A DNA stretch of 64,000 nucleotides from Gyrodactylus bullatarudis (taxonomy: Eukaryota; Platyhelminthes; Monogenea; Gyrodactylidea; Gyrodactylidae). The stretch covers positions 1,063,057-1,127,056 of the forward strand of contig SSNU01000208.1 of NCBI GenBank assembly GCA_012064415.1, in the 5' to 3' direction. Position numbers and translations under genes: made by a program. This document shows, in pieces, positions 23,608 through 38,322 of this stretch. Each line of letters starts with the position of its first letter. Position 1 is the stretch's first letter. Below the pieces are notes generated by a model. It searched no databases. It was given only the letters and a program-made list of their open reading frames with translations, and was not told where the DNA came from.

Positions 23608-25139
23608 ATGAATTACGATTTGAAAAAATGGAAAAACATTGCTGGATTTTGGTAATTCCACCACTTATTTAAGGTTTATCGGTTTGGCTAATAACTTTTT
23701 ATATGTTGTAACAATAAGTGGAGCTCTTGATATCATCAAAGAACGTTCTCCTCCTCAAAGTCTTACTCAAAGTGATGATTTCAAATGTTCTTCAGTGGGC
23801 ACAGGAGCTCTTCTTACAGTAATCGTTGTCCCTGATGTGATTTTGAAGTTTTTAACGCCTCTTTTTCTTGATAGAATTTCTTACCAGTCTGTAATTCAGT
23901 TTAGTTAATTTACGGTTCTAGTTACAAGTTTATTATACCTTTCTTATCAGCAATCATAAGCATTCTCGGTGTAGTTTATTCACAACAAATATGGCTCATG
24001 ATGATTTTTGTGGCCCTGGGCGGTATGACAGTTGGTTTTGGAGCTCAAGCTCAGATGTCAATGTCTTCCTTCTTTCACATCAGCTCCCTATCGGCTTACA
24101 TGTCAGGAACTGGGGGTGCTGGCATATTCGGCTCTTTATATTATTCAGGTCTTACGTTCTACTTGAAGCCTGACACTGTAATATTGGTATCTATGATATT
24201 TCCTGTAATTGGCCTGTTGAGGTAATGGCTAAGTTCACGTTTTCCTCTTTAGCTACTTCTTCCTATTGACAAAACCTAGGATAAGGCAATTCAGTTGGAA
24301 TTTCCTAGTTTTCTCTGATGAAATTCAGGATTCCAGTGAAACTGATGGCCTCATCAACACTAATGAAAATTCGGGAATCCTAACCACCAAAGAAAAGTTT
24401 GATGCCTTTAAAGTGATTCATTCTTAAATTTGAAGTTAAAATCTGTAGTCGATCTTCTGGATCATGGTGAATATATTCCTCGTTTACATGTTTGAGTATT
24501 TGATAAATCAGACATTTGTAAGTAATCTAACCTTTAGCTTATACATGCTATATGATATATAATTCTCTTTAATCATCTGTATAGTTTGAAGTGACTTATT
24601 TCAAAGATACCTTCCTGACGTATGACCAACAGTATCGGTGGTATCAGACACTCTATCAGACTGGAGTCTTTATCGGGCGTACAACGATAAGTATCTTCTT
24701 CGTCAATCAGATATGGATATTTAGCATTCTTCAAGTGAGTCTAGTAGTATTCACTTTCATCTTTCAAAATTAATACAAACCTTAATATTTTCTCTAAAAG
24801 GGTATAAATGCTTGTCTATTCGTTATTCAAATCTTTTATCATGCCACCAATCAAATATGGTTAGTTTTCCTCTTGATTCTATACGAGGGGACGATTGGCG
24901 GTCTAGCCTATTCAAATTCATTTCGTAAAGTCTCGAATAAGGTAATTTGACACTGTAAACTTATATCAAGACTACTACTATTAATAACTACTACTTTAAT
25001 AATGCAGGCTCCAGTTAGAATAAGAGAGTTTGCAATGTGCATATGTACCTTGGGTGATTCTGGTGGAATTCTGATAGCTGGAATTTTGTCATTGCCTATA
25101 CATAAAGCCATCTGTGATTGGATTCAACATAATAATTAG
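23608..25139 (+). CDS. CLN3: Battenin (CLN3), lysosomal membrane protein
   Basis: Eight exons give 401 residues: 23608-23651, 23674-23890, 23929-24221, 24253-24412, 24449-24517, 24585-24734, 24801-24941 and 25008-25139. All introns are GT-AG, of 22, 38, 31, 36, 67, 66 and 66 nt. Battenin is a multi-pass membrane protein of late endosomes and lysosomes, needed for glycerophosphodiester clearance. Family blocks in order: WKNIAGFW/FIGLANNFLYVV, SGALDII, SGTGGAGIFGSLYYSGLT, SYFFLLTKP, FEYLINQ, QQYRWYQTLYQTGVF, LILYEGTIGGLAYSNSF, REFAMCICTLGDSGGILIAG and LSLPIH near the end. Length is close to human (438). Several introns hold in-frame stops or shift the frame, so splicing is obligatory. The hydrophilic segment at about residues 200-235 is the usual variable loop. 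Confidence 0.92.
23652..23673 (+). other. 22-nt intron in CLN3
   Basis: It runs from gtaatt to tttaag between Trp and Phe of the conserved GFW-(F/L)(I/L)GL block. Its second to fourth bases complete an in-frame TAA, so unspliced RNA would stop after 15 codons. Flanking residues align without gap to the CLN3 family. Confidence 0.8.
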
Positions 25140-25159
25140 AAAGATATTTTTTCATGAAA

Positions 25160-25165
25160 AATAAA
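25160..25165 (+). terminator. Poly(A) signal of CLN3
   Basis: AATAAA 20 nt after the TAG stop at 25137-25139. Confidence 0.75.
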
Positions 25166-26014
25166 ATTGATTTATCGAAATACTTTAAAGTAGTTTTGTA
25201 ATATTTTCCCTAAATGTCCCAATGTAAACCTTGCATGTGAATCAGTCTTTCTTTTAGATATGAATCACATTTGATGTACAAAATTAAATGTCAATCTTTG
25301 ATTCAGTTTCTTGGGGATAACTCTTCACAGCTCTTAAATCTGTAGAATGAGAGTCCATTCATTAGTTGAGGGAGGACCAATATTAGAGGGGGAGGGAACG
25401 TCTCTGAATCTCCCCAACCTCTTTACGAGAGGTGAAACCAAAATTCAGGAACTAAAAATAGTAGCCTAAGGGTATACCATACCCGAATTATCTTTTTTCA
25501 TAAACCTAATTAGATAATTCTTAACTGTTCAAAAATTATTAATCTGAATCCGAATTCTGAATTCATTTTTGAAGACCCACGTATAGTTCAATTGATAATC
25601 AAAATTGCCATTTTTGGCTCGAGTTATCGTGTAACTGGATGAGAGATTTTTAGGAGGTGATATTTGGAATATACAACTGTATTCTTCCACATAAGATAGT
25701 CATATCCCCCTTTTTACGCAAAAATAAAACGTCCTTACTATTTTTTCTATATTTGGTTATAAAAAAAATCACCCTTCTTTACGTAAGAAAGTGTTGTATT
25801 CCTTTGTAGCATGAAGAGCTAACTTTGTGTTTTATTTCATTGTAATATCCAAGCTATAGATGTAATAAACTTTTACGATAGAGCAGAAACTCAGAAGACA
25901 TATTTCTCAAAAAATGGCAAAGATTTCATCATTTAAGATAACGATGCAAAGATAAATCTGCCAATGAGTATTAAGAATTTTACCTGAATGTGTTAGCAGA
26001 AGAGAGGCATGTCG

Positions 26015-26125
26015 AATTTTATTGACTAAAAGAAAGCTCAGAGAAGAAAGGATGATACATACATTGAAATTCTATTCATCAAATCCAAAATTACTGCCCT
26101 GATTTTTACAGACCATCAAATCTAG
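26015..26125. repeat. Diverged interspersed repeat, copy 2
   Basis: It shares the block around ttgaaattctattcatca and the following ccaaaa...ttactgcc stretch with the copy at 1430-1510. The family is unknown. Confidence 0.4.
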
Positions 26126-29100
26126 TGCTTAACTAACTTGGATTCATTCAACTTTTCATGGTTTAAACTTTTCAATACGAACTCAATGAATTTTATGCGA
26201 TTTCTTTCAAAATTTCACTGTTCGATCTCCTTATGACTCAGATAATAAAAAATCAAAAAAAATTTCATGATTTAGATCATGGCTACATTTGTACTGTAGG
26301 GTGGTAAAATTTGACTTTACGAAAAATTGAGTTAGAAGAATGATTTTTTTTCTTCCATTTTTTTTCATTCAAAATACATTAGTATTCAATTATTCTATCC
26401 GATTAACTGAGCTAGATATTTTTCTAATTTTGAGCATTTCGATATTATATGAGTCCACATATTTATTTTATATGAACATGATTTGAGAAGCCATTTCGTT
26501 TTTCCAAAATAAGCTTTTACATTGCAGTAGTAAAAGCTTTACAAATTGAACACCTTCCTCAACTGTTTCATGGATCTCTATAAATCTCATGTTTATTTGT
26601 AGACTTTGTCTCGCTCAAATTCCCGACTTGTTTTACTCAAATATTAGAGAGTAGGTTTTTACCAACGATCATTGAGAATTGCATAAGATCTAGTTTTTAT
26701 TTGTACAAATTTGTCTACTTTTTCATCCATTGCTTGATCAGATATAGCAACACATTTCTAAAGATCATGAAGGGGTCGGATTTTTTTTCGAATTCAAATT
26801 TTCATGTGAATTAAATGATGTTTCATGTTAGATTTAATTTTAGACAAATAGCAAGAAAAAAAACTTTTCATTTCTGAGGTGGTCATTTTTCATGTACCTA
26901 CAATACCAATGTAGCCAATTGTATACAAAGCTAAGATCAAAATAGCCAAGTCCCTAATAAGTTTTGATCGGAGATAACTCGATTATAGTTAGTTTACACT
27001 ATCGCTAAGAACATATTCACTTTCTGTTATGTTATAGGATTTACTTTCGACAAAATATCACTTTGAATTATGCATTATTTCATGATTTTTCAGTGTCAGG
27101 GATCCTGATCTTAAAATTATGCTAGAGAGATGAAAAATAGCTTGTTGGAAAGAGCAGTTTGTACATATTTTATGAACTTATTGATGAAAGAATTCCAATT
27201 TATCTAAAGAAATAACCAAAAAAGAATTTTTACCGTTAAATGTAGCCACGGTACTGAAAGGGTAAAGTTCAATATTGATTTTGCAAAACACATCATCCAA
27301 AGTCCAATCAAGTTTTATAAACTAAAGAGAGAGAGAGAGATCATTTAAATTATTTTCAAGTAATTATATCACACACGTGTATATTTCACATAACCAGGAC
27401 CAAGTGTACGAAAGAGAGTACCAAGTGTTGAAATATAATACATTCATTCCATCTCTCAAATTATAATTACGTAACATTTCATTCGATTAAACAATTTAGG
27501 GAGTAGCATCATTCAAGTTTCAGCGAAATGTGTTCTCAACTCTGCCTTTTGCCATATTCCCCCCTGACAAGGTCAAGAAACAAACTTTTTTTGACTTGCC
27601 CTCCTTCTTCGTTTTGGAGCTATACTCACTCACATATACACATTTGGGCATTTGAGAGTGTAGTTGTATTTTGTTATAGCCACGTGACACATCTCAATTT
27701 TTAATGTCTATATCTTCTTCTTTTACTGTTCCCCAGTTCTTCATTAGTCTCTCAAGGAAATAACTAGCGAGATGGAGAGAGATGGAGTACCACTAATGTG
27801 TGTGTGTGTGTATGCGTGCTCAGAAATTTATCTCTCATTTTATTTTTTAAATGATAAATATAATTTTTGAAATACAAATTGGGGGTAGTATTTGAGATTT
27901 GTCTAATTTTCTAGCTCTCTCTCTCTCCCTCCCTCGTTTGCCAATGTATTCTCATTTTCTCAAATGCATCATTACATAAAATGGGGGAGAGGAGGGGGGC
28001 AATGATGATTCCATCTCTGATTCCCATCCCCTCCCTCCTTTCCTTTCCCCTGAACAAATTTAAATTCTTTAATAATAATAATATTCGATAAATATTACAG
28101 AAAATGCTCAATAAAAGAAGAGAAAAACGAATGATATCACCCATTTTGGAAAATACTTTTATAGTATGTATTTCTGTACACTGTTTTTATGATAGATTTG
28201 TTTCTGATGTTTTTTTCTTTCAATAATCGATATTCGTCTTGAATTTGGATTCTCCTTACAAAAGAATTTCTGAAATCAATTTCGAGCCCATAAGTTTTTG
28301 TTTTGGTTAACCCTCATAAGATAGGAAATACCTTGAGCTACAGAGGACTTGTCTTGGTCTCAGGGCTTCATCCTCTCTAATGGTTCGTAGATATGCATTC
28401 CTTTTTTAAATCAGACTTAAATGAGACTTACTCAGATTCTGACTATATAACCATATAATCTCAAATCATATCCAAATTTGACTATTTTGAGTCTGGGCTT
28501 TATTTTCCTTTTGCTTTACAGTTTTTCTCCATAATTTCAATATTTACTAATTATATCACGCCAAGTCATGGGAAAATCGATTGAACATATATACTTGTAT
28601 TTGTAAAATAATTTTCAAATTTACAAAAGATTTTTAAATTATTTTTTCCAAAATCAAAATAAGAAATCCGTTAAGATAGGTATTCTTTAAGGCTCACCAA
28701 AGCAGAGAATGATAATTTTATGAGAAATATATATTGAAATATTGAAGAGACATTTAGAAAATTATTTTGGCCAAGCTCTTTTACTCTTTACAAATGAAAT
28801 CGTATTTGTAGCAGAGCCAAGAAGTAAGAATGGGGTAATGACAAGAAAAATTAATCTGATTTTAAATATTAATAACTAATTGTGTCCAAGACATGATAAT
28901 TGTACAGATCATTACTTCATCTATAGTGTTGAAAAAAACATTCGTCACTTGTCCATATTGTTTGGTCGAAATGTGTCAGTAAACTCAATGTCTGTTCCCA
29001 ATGATAATGATAATTTATTATTTTGATAAAAACTCATCCGTTCAATCCATTTCTAATGTTCCTACTCCTCATGTAATATGTCCTGAACCTAAATACAGTA

Positions 29101-29619
29101 GTAACATTACGTAAACACCAACAACATTCTGGGCATAATCATAATACGTCTGTTTTAATTTTCCAGCACACCCAAAAAAAAGGTTCACAGGCCAGTTGAC
29201 ATTATTGAAATATATTTACATTTATGTTTTTTATTTTTTTTCTTAAAGCTGAATTATAAATGTACGTAAGCCAGTATTCTAATTCTATAGAATAGTTATG
29301 TTTTCCAAAATTACAGGGATTAATGAAACAAAATATCATCCCTATCATTCCACCCTGAGCTCAACAGTTGTTTTCTTTTACCTTATTTTGCCAAGGTTTA
29401 TTATTGACATTTTCATATTTATACATTCTTTTTCCTCATTTAAAGTGAACGAGACCTGTTTTTTACTTAACTATCATCATCATCATCCTCATCATTACCC
29501 AAGGTTTTGACTATTTTTCATTGAGTCATCTTCAAAAAGAACGTAAAAATCTATCAAAAAGGGTTGAATAAGCAGGACTATAACGTTACTCGCTTACTAC
29601 CTGACTTTGATGTTTTCTT

Positions 29620-29915
29620 TGGCTTGCATCAGAGCTCTGCTTTTCTTCTCAAGGATTTTTCTAGCTCGCAGAAGTGTGTTCAATTTTTATAGATAAACTA
29701 GATAATCTATATTTTAAAAGGCTCAAATATTTATGCATTCCGGCTCAGATTAAAAATATTTTCCACTAAAATAAGAAATGAATTACTGTTGGTATGGTGT
29801 TGACTCCAAATATTCTGTTAATTATTAGTAATACCCTAATATTTATTTATTACATACAGAGTTCAGATCTTAGCCTGAATAAATTTTAAATTAGCCCAAA
29901 AACAACATAGTCAGG
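29620..29915. repeat. Diverged interspersed repeat, copy 3
   Basis: It shares, in the same order, ctgcttttcttct, atagataaact, attttaaaaggctcaa and attacatac-gagttca blocks with 1300-1590. Confidence 0.5.
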
Positions 29916-31816
29916 TAGAAAGCGAACAACGTTTTAGTCAATAAATGCCGATCAGCTCCCTGAAGAACTATTTGGTTCAAAATTAAGGAGCGGTATTTTC
30001 ATATTCTAGCTATCTTTATGAATTATATAGCTATTCTCGATGAATCGATAATAGCTTTACTTGTCTTTGAAGCTTAATAATTTTTCTCTCTTGGTATCTC
30101 AACTTTGGTCAATTTAACGATCATGCATTTCCCGTGACTAGAAATACAGATGTATGCACTTTTTTATCGAAATGATCCAATAACTAAATATAGTATGTTG
30201 TGTATAGCTACCATCAGTTAATCCTTGACTGAGCACTCTCTTCTTCCCTTTTTCAGATTGCATTAATATATACTAGATACTTCTCAACATATCTCATTAG
30301 ATTTCCACAATTCAGTAGAAACATGAGTACACATCATTATTATTATTTTTTTAAGGATCATCTAAGGCAACATACAAAAGATTATCTCACTTGTTGTGCC
30401 CTACACAGATTACAGTCTTTGTCCATCGTACAAGGGAAAATCTCATTACATTATTTTTTCTCAATATAAAAGAAATAAAAAAATCAAGATGTAATATATT
30501 CCACTCGAATTGCAATTGTGATTGAAGCTCAAGAACATTATTATTATTATAGAATAAATAATATATTTTAGTGGACGAATATTTCAGAGCTGATAGCCAA
30601 GTAGAGGTGAACAAGTAGAGAGAAAGAAGAGGGAGGGAAGGTTAGTCAGAGTGAGTGAGAGTGATAATATTCTCATCCTAATTCCCATTTTCTGATTAGC
30701 ATACTGATTGACTTGAATTTTTTGATTTCCATCTGTATTCACAAAAACTTTAGCCTTCCTCCTACTCAGGAGAATGAAACATTGACGAAATCGGGTGTGT
30801 ATTGTGAATGACGATTATGATAATATGCCTTTTTCCTTTCACATGATGATGATGATGTCTGTTTGCTTGTACGTTTGTGTGTGTAAAAAAGATTCATTCA
30901 CTCTTTATTTGTGATTAAAATTTTTTAATTTGAAAAATACTGTCTCCCTAATGTTCTCATTTCGTACATTTGAGATGGATTATTGTACACATCCCTCTAT
31001 ACTTCTCATCTCTTTCACCGTCCTTGTCCTTTAATTAACCTGGATAGTAACTCTGCTTGTCTCTCTCTCTCTTAGCTAAGTAGAGTCTTTGATGGATTTC
31101 TCAACAAAAGTGACTCCTGATGGTTCGTAGATAGACTGATTACCAATGGTAATTTTTTTACCCATAAATCAGCAATCTCATGAATAATTACTCGATAAAA
31201 ATAATTACACTTTCTATATTCTCTAAAGCTCAAATAAATAATTTTTATAGAAATGAATTTCTCAAACCAAATGTGGTAGAAATGGTGGGACTTGAAGGGT
31301 TAAGAGATCTAAATCCAACTCCTAAACGTTAATGTGATCAATCTTTAAATCAGAAAAAATAAAATTACTTTAATTGTAGATTTCAAATATCCAATCGCCT
31401 ACTCGACATCTCTCTTAGTTTAGAAAATAACATGTTTTATACCAAAAATTTCCAATTTTAACCTCTATTATCTTTTGAAATGATGAGTTGACTTTCAACA
31501 AGAAATTCAGATTCGCAATCAGCGTGATTATTTTGGCAAGGTCACTAAATTTATAATTTCTGTGATGAAAATAAAAACAATTTGGGAAATGAAAGGTACT
31601 AATACTTTTGACATACTCTACATACATATAATATGGCTTGCAGGATGATATAATGCCCTCAGTTTTGAGTAGCTTTTTTGTCTCTCTTTTTTTTCAAATT
31701 TGACTAATAATATACATTTGCTTAGATTTTGGAGAGTATTCTTGGTCTTGTCACTTCTCCTCCTCCTTCCTCCTCCCGGTAATGATGATGCCATCTTAAT
31801 TAACATGGATACTAAT

Positions 31817-31836
31817 TCTCTCTCTCTCTCTCTCTC
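31817..31836. repeat. (TC)n microsatellite
   Basis: Pure TC tract of about 20 nt in the gene desert. Confidence 0.85.
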
Positions 31837-32354
31837 CTCTGGAATTACTTTTAGACTAACCTACTTAAGTGTATAACAACATGATTTGAAAATTTATTCG
31901 TGTATTACTCTCTAGAATATGATTACATTACATCATCATCACAAGTAAATCTCTTGTATGTGTATGCTGTAGTAGTTATTAGTAATGTTTCTTTTATACC
32001 TGTAACTAATATATATGATGATAATACTATTAGTAATAATTTTAGTAGATTGTATATTTATAGTAGACGACTTAATCCTTGCCTTTATTATTGACTCTTG
32101 TCTCTCTTGATTCCTTCATGTACCATTCAAGTTACTATTATCTCATTCATTTTATGGGGATAAAATTATCTACTATGAGTTTTGGTTAATGGACGCTATT
32201 CCTGTCTCTTGTCATCGATAACTAATAGTAATAGAATCGCATCCTCAATTAAATATTTCACTGCAAACTATGCTATATATGTAAAGTTGGTTGATATGAA
32301 GTTGGGAATATATGATTTTTACAGAAATCTCGATTTTTTCATCAAGCATACGAA

Positions 32355-32962
32355 TTTGTTAAAGATTTTCTAGAATCCTACTCATGCTGCCCACTTTTGC
32401 CATTTGAAGAATGAAAATCTGAAAAAAAAATCATTTTTATGGAAAATATGGTCATTTTTCAAATTCCCATTTGGCGCCAAAATCGCATTTTTTCGAACTT
32501 TGAGCTGAAAACTTTTATTGATTTAAAAGTGGGAGAGTGATCAAAAATTGATTTTCAGGATTAAGATTAGACAAGAAAGCTGACTAGCACCGTCAAGTTA
32601 TCGACAGTTTCCTCATTTTCGAGAGATTTTGAGTAATCGAAATATCATTAATTTCAAGTAGTGAGAATGATCAAAAACACGAAATTCCGCCCCCAAACGA
32701 GAATAAGGCTATGCATCAGATAAGATTCAGTTGAATTGATTTTCTTGTCTAATCTTAATCCTGAAAATCAATTTTTGATCACTCTCCCACTTTTAAATCA
32801 ATAAAAGTTTTCAGCTCAAAGTTCGAAAAAATGCGATTTTGGCGCCAAATGGGAATTTGAAAAATGACCATATTTTCCATAAAAATGATTTTTTTCAGAT
32901 TTTCTTTCTTCAAATGGCAAAAGTGGGCAGAATGAGTAGGATTCCAGAAAATCTTTAACAAA
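32355..32962. repeat. Long foldback repeat with 222-224 nt arms
   Basis: The left arm (32355-32578) and right arm (32741-32962) are reverse complements of each other with only scattered mismatches and one or two small indels. They are separated by a 162 nt loop. Both arms contain caaattcccatttggcgcc or its complement. No reading frame has protein features. The high arm identity means recent formation, gene conversion or selection. It is most likely a MITE or foldback transposon; a hairpin RNA source is an alternative. Confidence 0.85.
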
Positions 32963-33146
32963 ATCTTTAAAAAATTAATTTGAAAGCTCTCCTTCATGAG
33001 GCCATTTTGACTACTCAAATACCCAGTGGGTTAGTTAACTTTCTCAAACCATAATTCTGTTTTATAAAAGGATCAGCTACCCTAATTCATTGAGAACTTG
33101 TGACAGTTTAATATAACAAACGTCTCTTTTGAAAATCCACTCGCAG

Positions 33147-33480
33147 GGATCAAAGAAAAGAACGTCAATCGGAAATCCTTACCCCCATACAAGTCGAAAG
33201 TGTGAAGTCATCTCATGAGATGGAAAAGTTTGTTTTTGAAAAAATCGTATACTCGTTATCAGTATTGTCTGAAATTTTACAAAATTTTCAATCTTCCTTG
33301 AGTTTAGAGGAGTCCAGTAGTGATTATTACATTCATTTTATCCGACAACGGATCTTTAGATTTGCTCGAATTATTATCGAAGCTGCAAAAAGGTATGCAC
33401 CAGGTATGCCTTGTCTCATAAAGGCTCTCAGAAAATTGAAAACCATAGTGTTGAGAATAAAATTATTACATTATCCCTAG
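33147..33480 (+). CDS. Possible terminal exon of an unidentified protein
   Basis: The stretch follows an acceptor (ccactcgcag, ending 33146). It is open for about 110 codons to a TAG at 33478-33480, with AATAAA 58 nt later at 33539-33544. The product is Glu/Lys/Arg-rich at the start, then helical with alternating hydrophobic residues (FRFARIIIEAAKRYAPGMP). The start of the helical part (SSHEMEKFVFEK) is faintly like the opening of the MED15 KIX domain, but the rest does not follow it, so I assign nothing. No upstream exon is seen: the foldback repeat ends only 184 bp before it. It may be a gene remnant or chance. Confidence 0.35.
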
Positions 33481-33538
33481 AAACTGTGATCATATGACAA
33501 AATTAATGAATTTTAAAAAAAATCAACACTCCACATCA

Positions 33539-33544
33539 AATAAA
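33539..33544 (+). terminator. Candidate poly(A) signal
   Basis: AATAAA 58 nt after the stop of the possible exon at 33147-33480. Confidence 0.35.
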
Positions 33545-34684
33545 CATGTCGAGCGATTACAATTCAATCGGAAATAATCCTCAACTACAAAACTATAGAA
33601 CTAAAGAAACTTTTCTACATTCTACAAATTCAGATTGAAGTTTGTCAGATTCACTTGTTATTAAATAGTATCATAATATTTTTTGTTTTTACGTTCTATT
33701 CAACATTATGACGTTGTGATGGTTAATAAGATTATATCGGTCAGAGAGTTGAATCAATAATTTCAAAAAAAAATCATTCCAACTAACACAGATGAGATAA
33801 GATGCAACGCAAAGGTTTCTATAAATACAAATGCCATCAAAATCCATTAAAACGCTCTCAACAAGTCGAGGATAATGTTATTCTTGATATTTATATGTAT
33901 TTGTATCAAATAAAGTTGTGGTATCATTGAGGAAGAGGGAACATACACAGAAAGAGAGATTGACGAGAGAAGCTTAATTTGCATAATGATAAGCCATATT
34001 GGGGGTGAAGGAACATACTCTCTCTCTCTCTCACTTTCAGTAGTATTACTACTATTAATGTTGGGAAAATGTCGATAATGATTTTGATTATCCAATGAGA
34101 AAAAAGTCAAAAGTCATATCATTCCCTTACTACGATGGCATCTTTTTCTGCATTTCATTATGCATTGTAACATACAAAGATTCTACTACTATTCATTACT
34201 AGTAGTAGTAAAATATTTCAATGATTTTTAACTGGCCAATCGGATGAACCAATTCATGTGTACGTGTGTGTCTATTCATCTCTCCCCTATTTCAAGTCTG
34301 TACTGAGTGAAAGATTTCCAGCATAGATTTGATGAAATATAACATTACTTACTTGGTAATTCATCATAGCATCCATACATGAATTAGGATGTGTATTGTT
34401 AGTTACAGAACTATAGAAAGAGATAAAAAGAGAGAGAAAAGGGGAGAGGGAGGGTGAAACAGTATAGTCTGTACTGAATGAAATGGAGAGAAGTATTCCC
34501 ACCCAACCTCTTTATTATTATAAAAAACATTTTATTCGGGAAATATCCTCTAGTTTTGCCTTGAAACATCAATACTGGTCTATATATTTTCTATATTCTC
34601 TCTCTCTCCCAAATCCTCTGCTTCTTATTTTCATTCCAACTTTAAAATACATAACACTATTATCATTATTATAACTGAAACAAG
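33545..34684. other. Intergenic region upstream of the Pitx gene
   Basis: AT-rich with TC tracts (about 34018-34032 and 34597-34608). It probably carries the Pitx promoter or further 5' introns. I see no supported exon. Confidence 0.4.
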
Positions 34685-38045
<3,361 letters not shown>

Positions 38046-38088
38046 AAGCTTCAAGGGAAGCATTGTTATCACGGTTTTGTAAATACAG

Positions 38089-38094
38089 AATAAA
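38089..38094 (+). terminator. Poly(A) signal of the Pitx gene
   Basis: AATAAA 43 nt after the TGA stop at 38043-38045. The convergent DDX23 gene ends 228 bp further on. Confidence 0.75.
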
Positions 38095-38322
38095 TTTTTA
38101 TCAAAATACAATCGTATAATAATGCAACTACTTTTAAGTAAATATGCAATTCATAGATATATATTTTTAATAGCAATAAAAAACATGTTCGATTCCAGTC
38201 AGAGAGATTTCTTAGTATATAATGTGTATAATGAATGATGAAAAAAATTATTACAAAAAGAATTTCATATTTATCGTGAGAATGTGGATGAAAAAATTTT
38301 CAAAAGCATGGGTTATTTTTGC

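Larger units (their letters stand above)
25166..33146. other. Gene desert
   Basis: About 8 kb of AT-rich DNA without a supportable exon. It holds diverged repeat copies near 26015-26125 and 29620-29915, TC tracts and a long foldback repeat at 32355-32962. Short open frames here have no family features. Confidence 0.5.

Noticed and set aside
23652..23673. Interpreting the CLN3 interruption as a frameshift or pseudogene
   Set aside because: All seven interruptions of CLN3 have GT-AG ends and restore the family alignment. Random decay would not do that.
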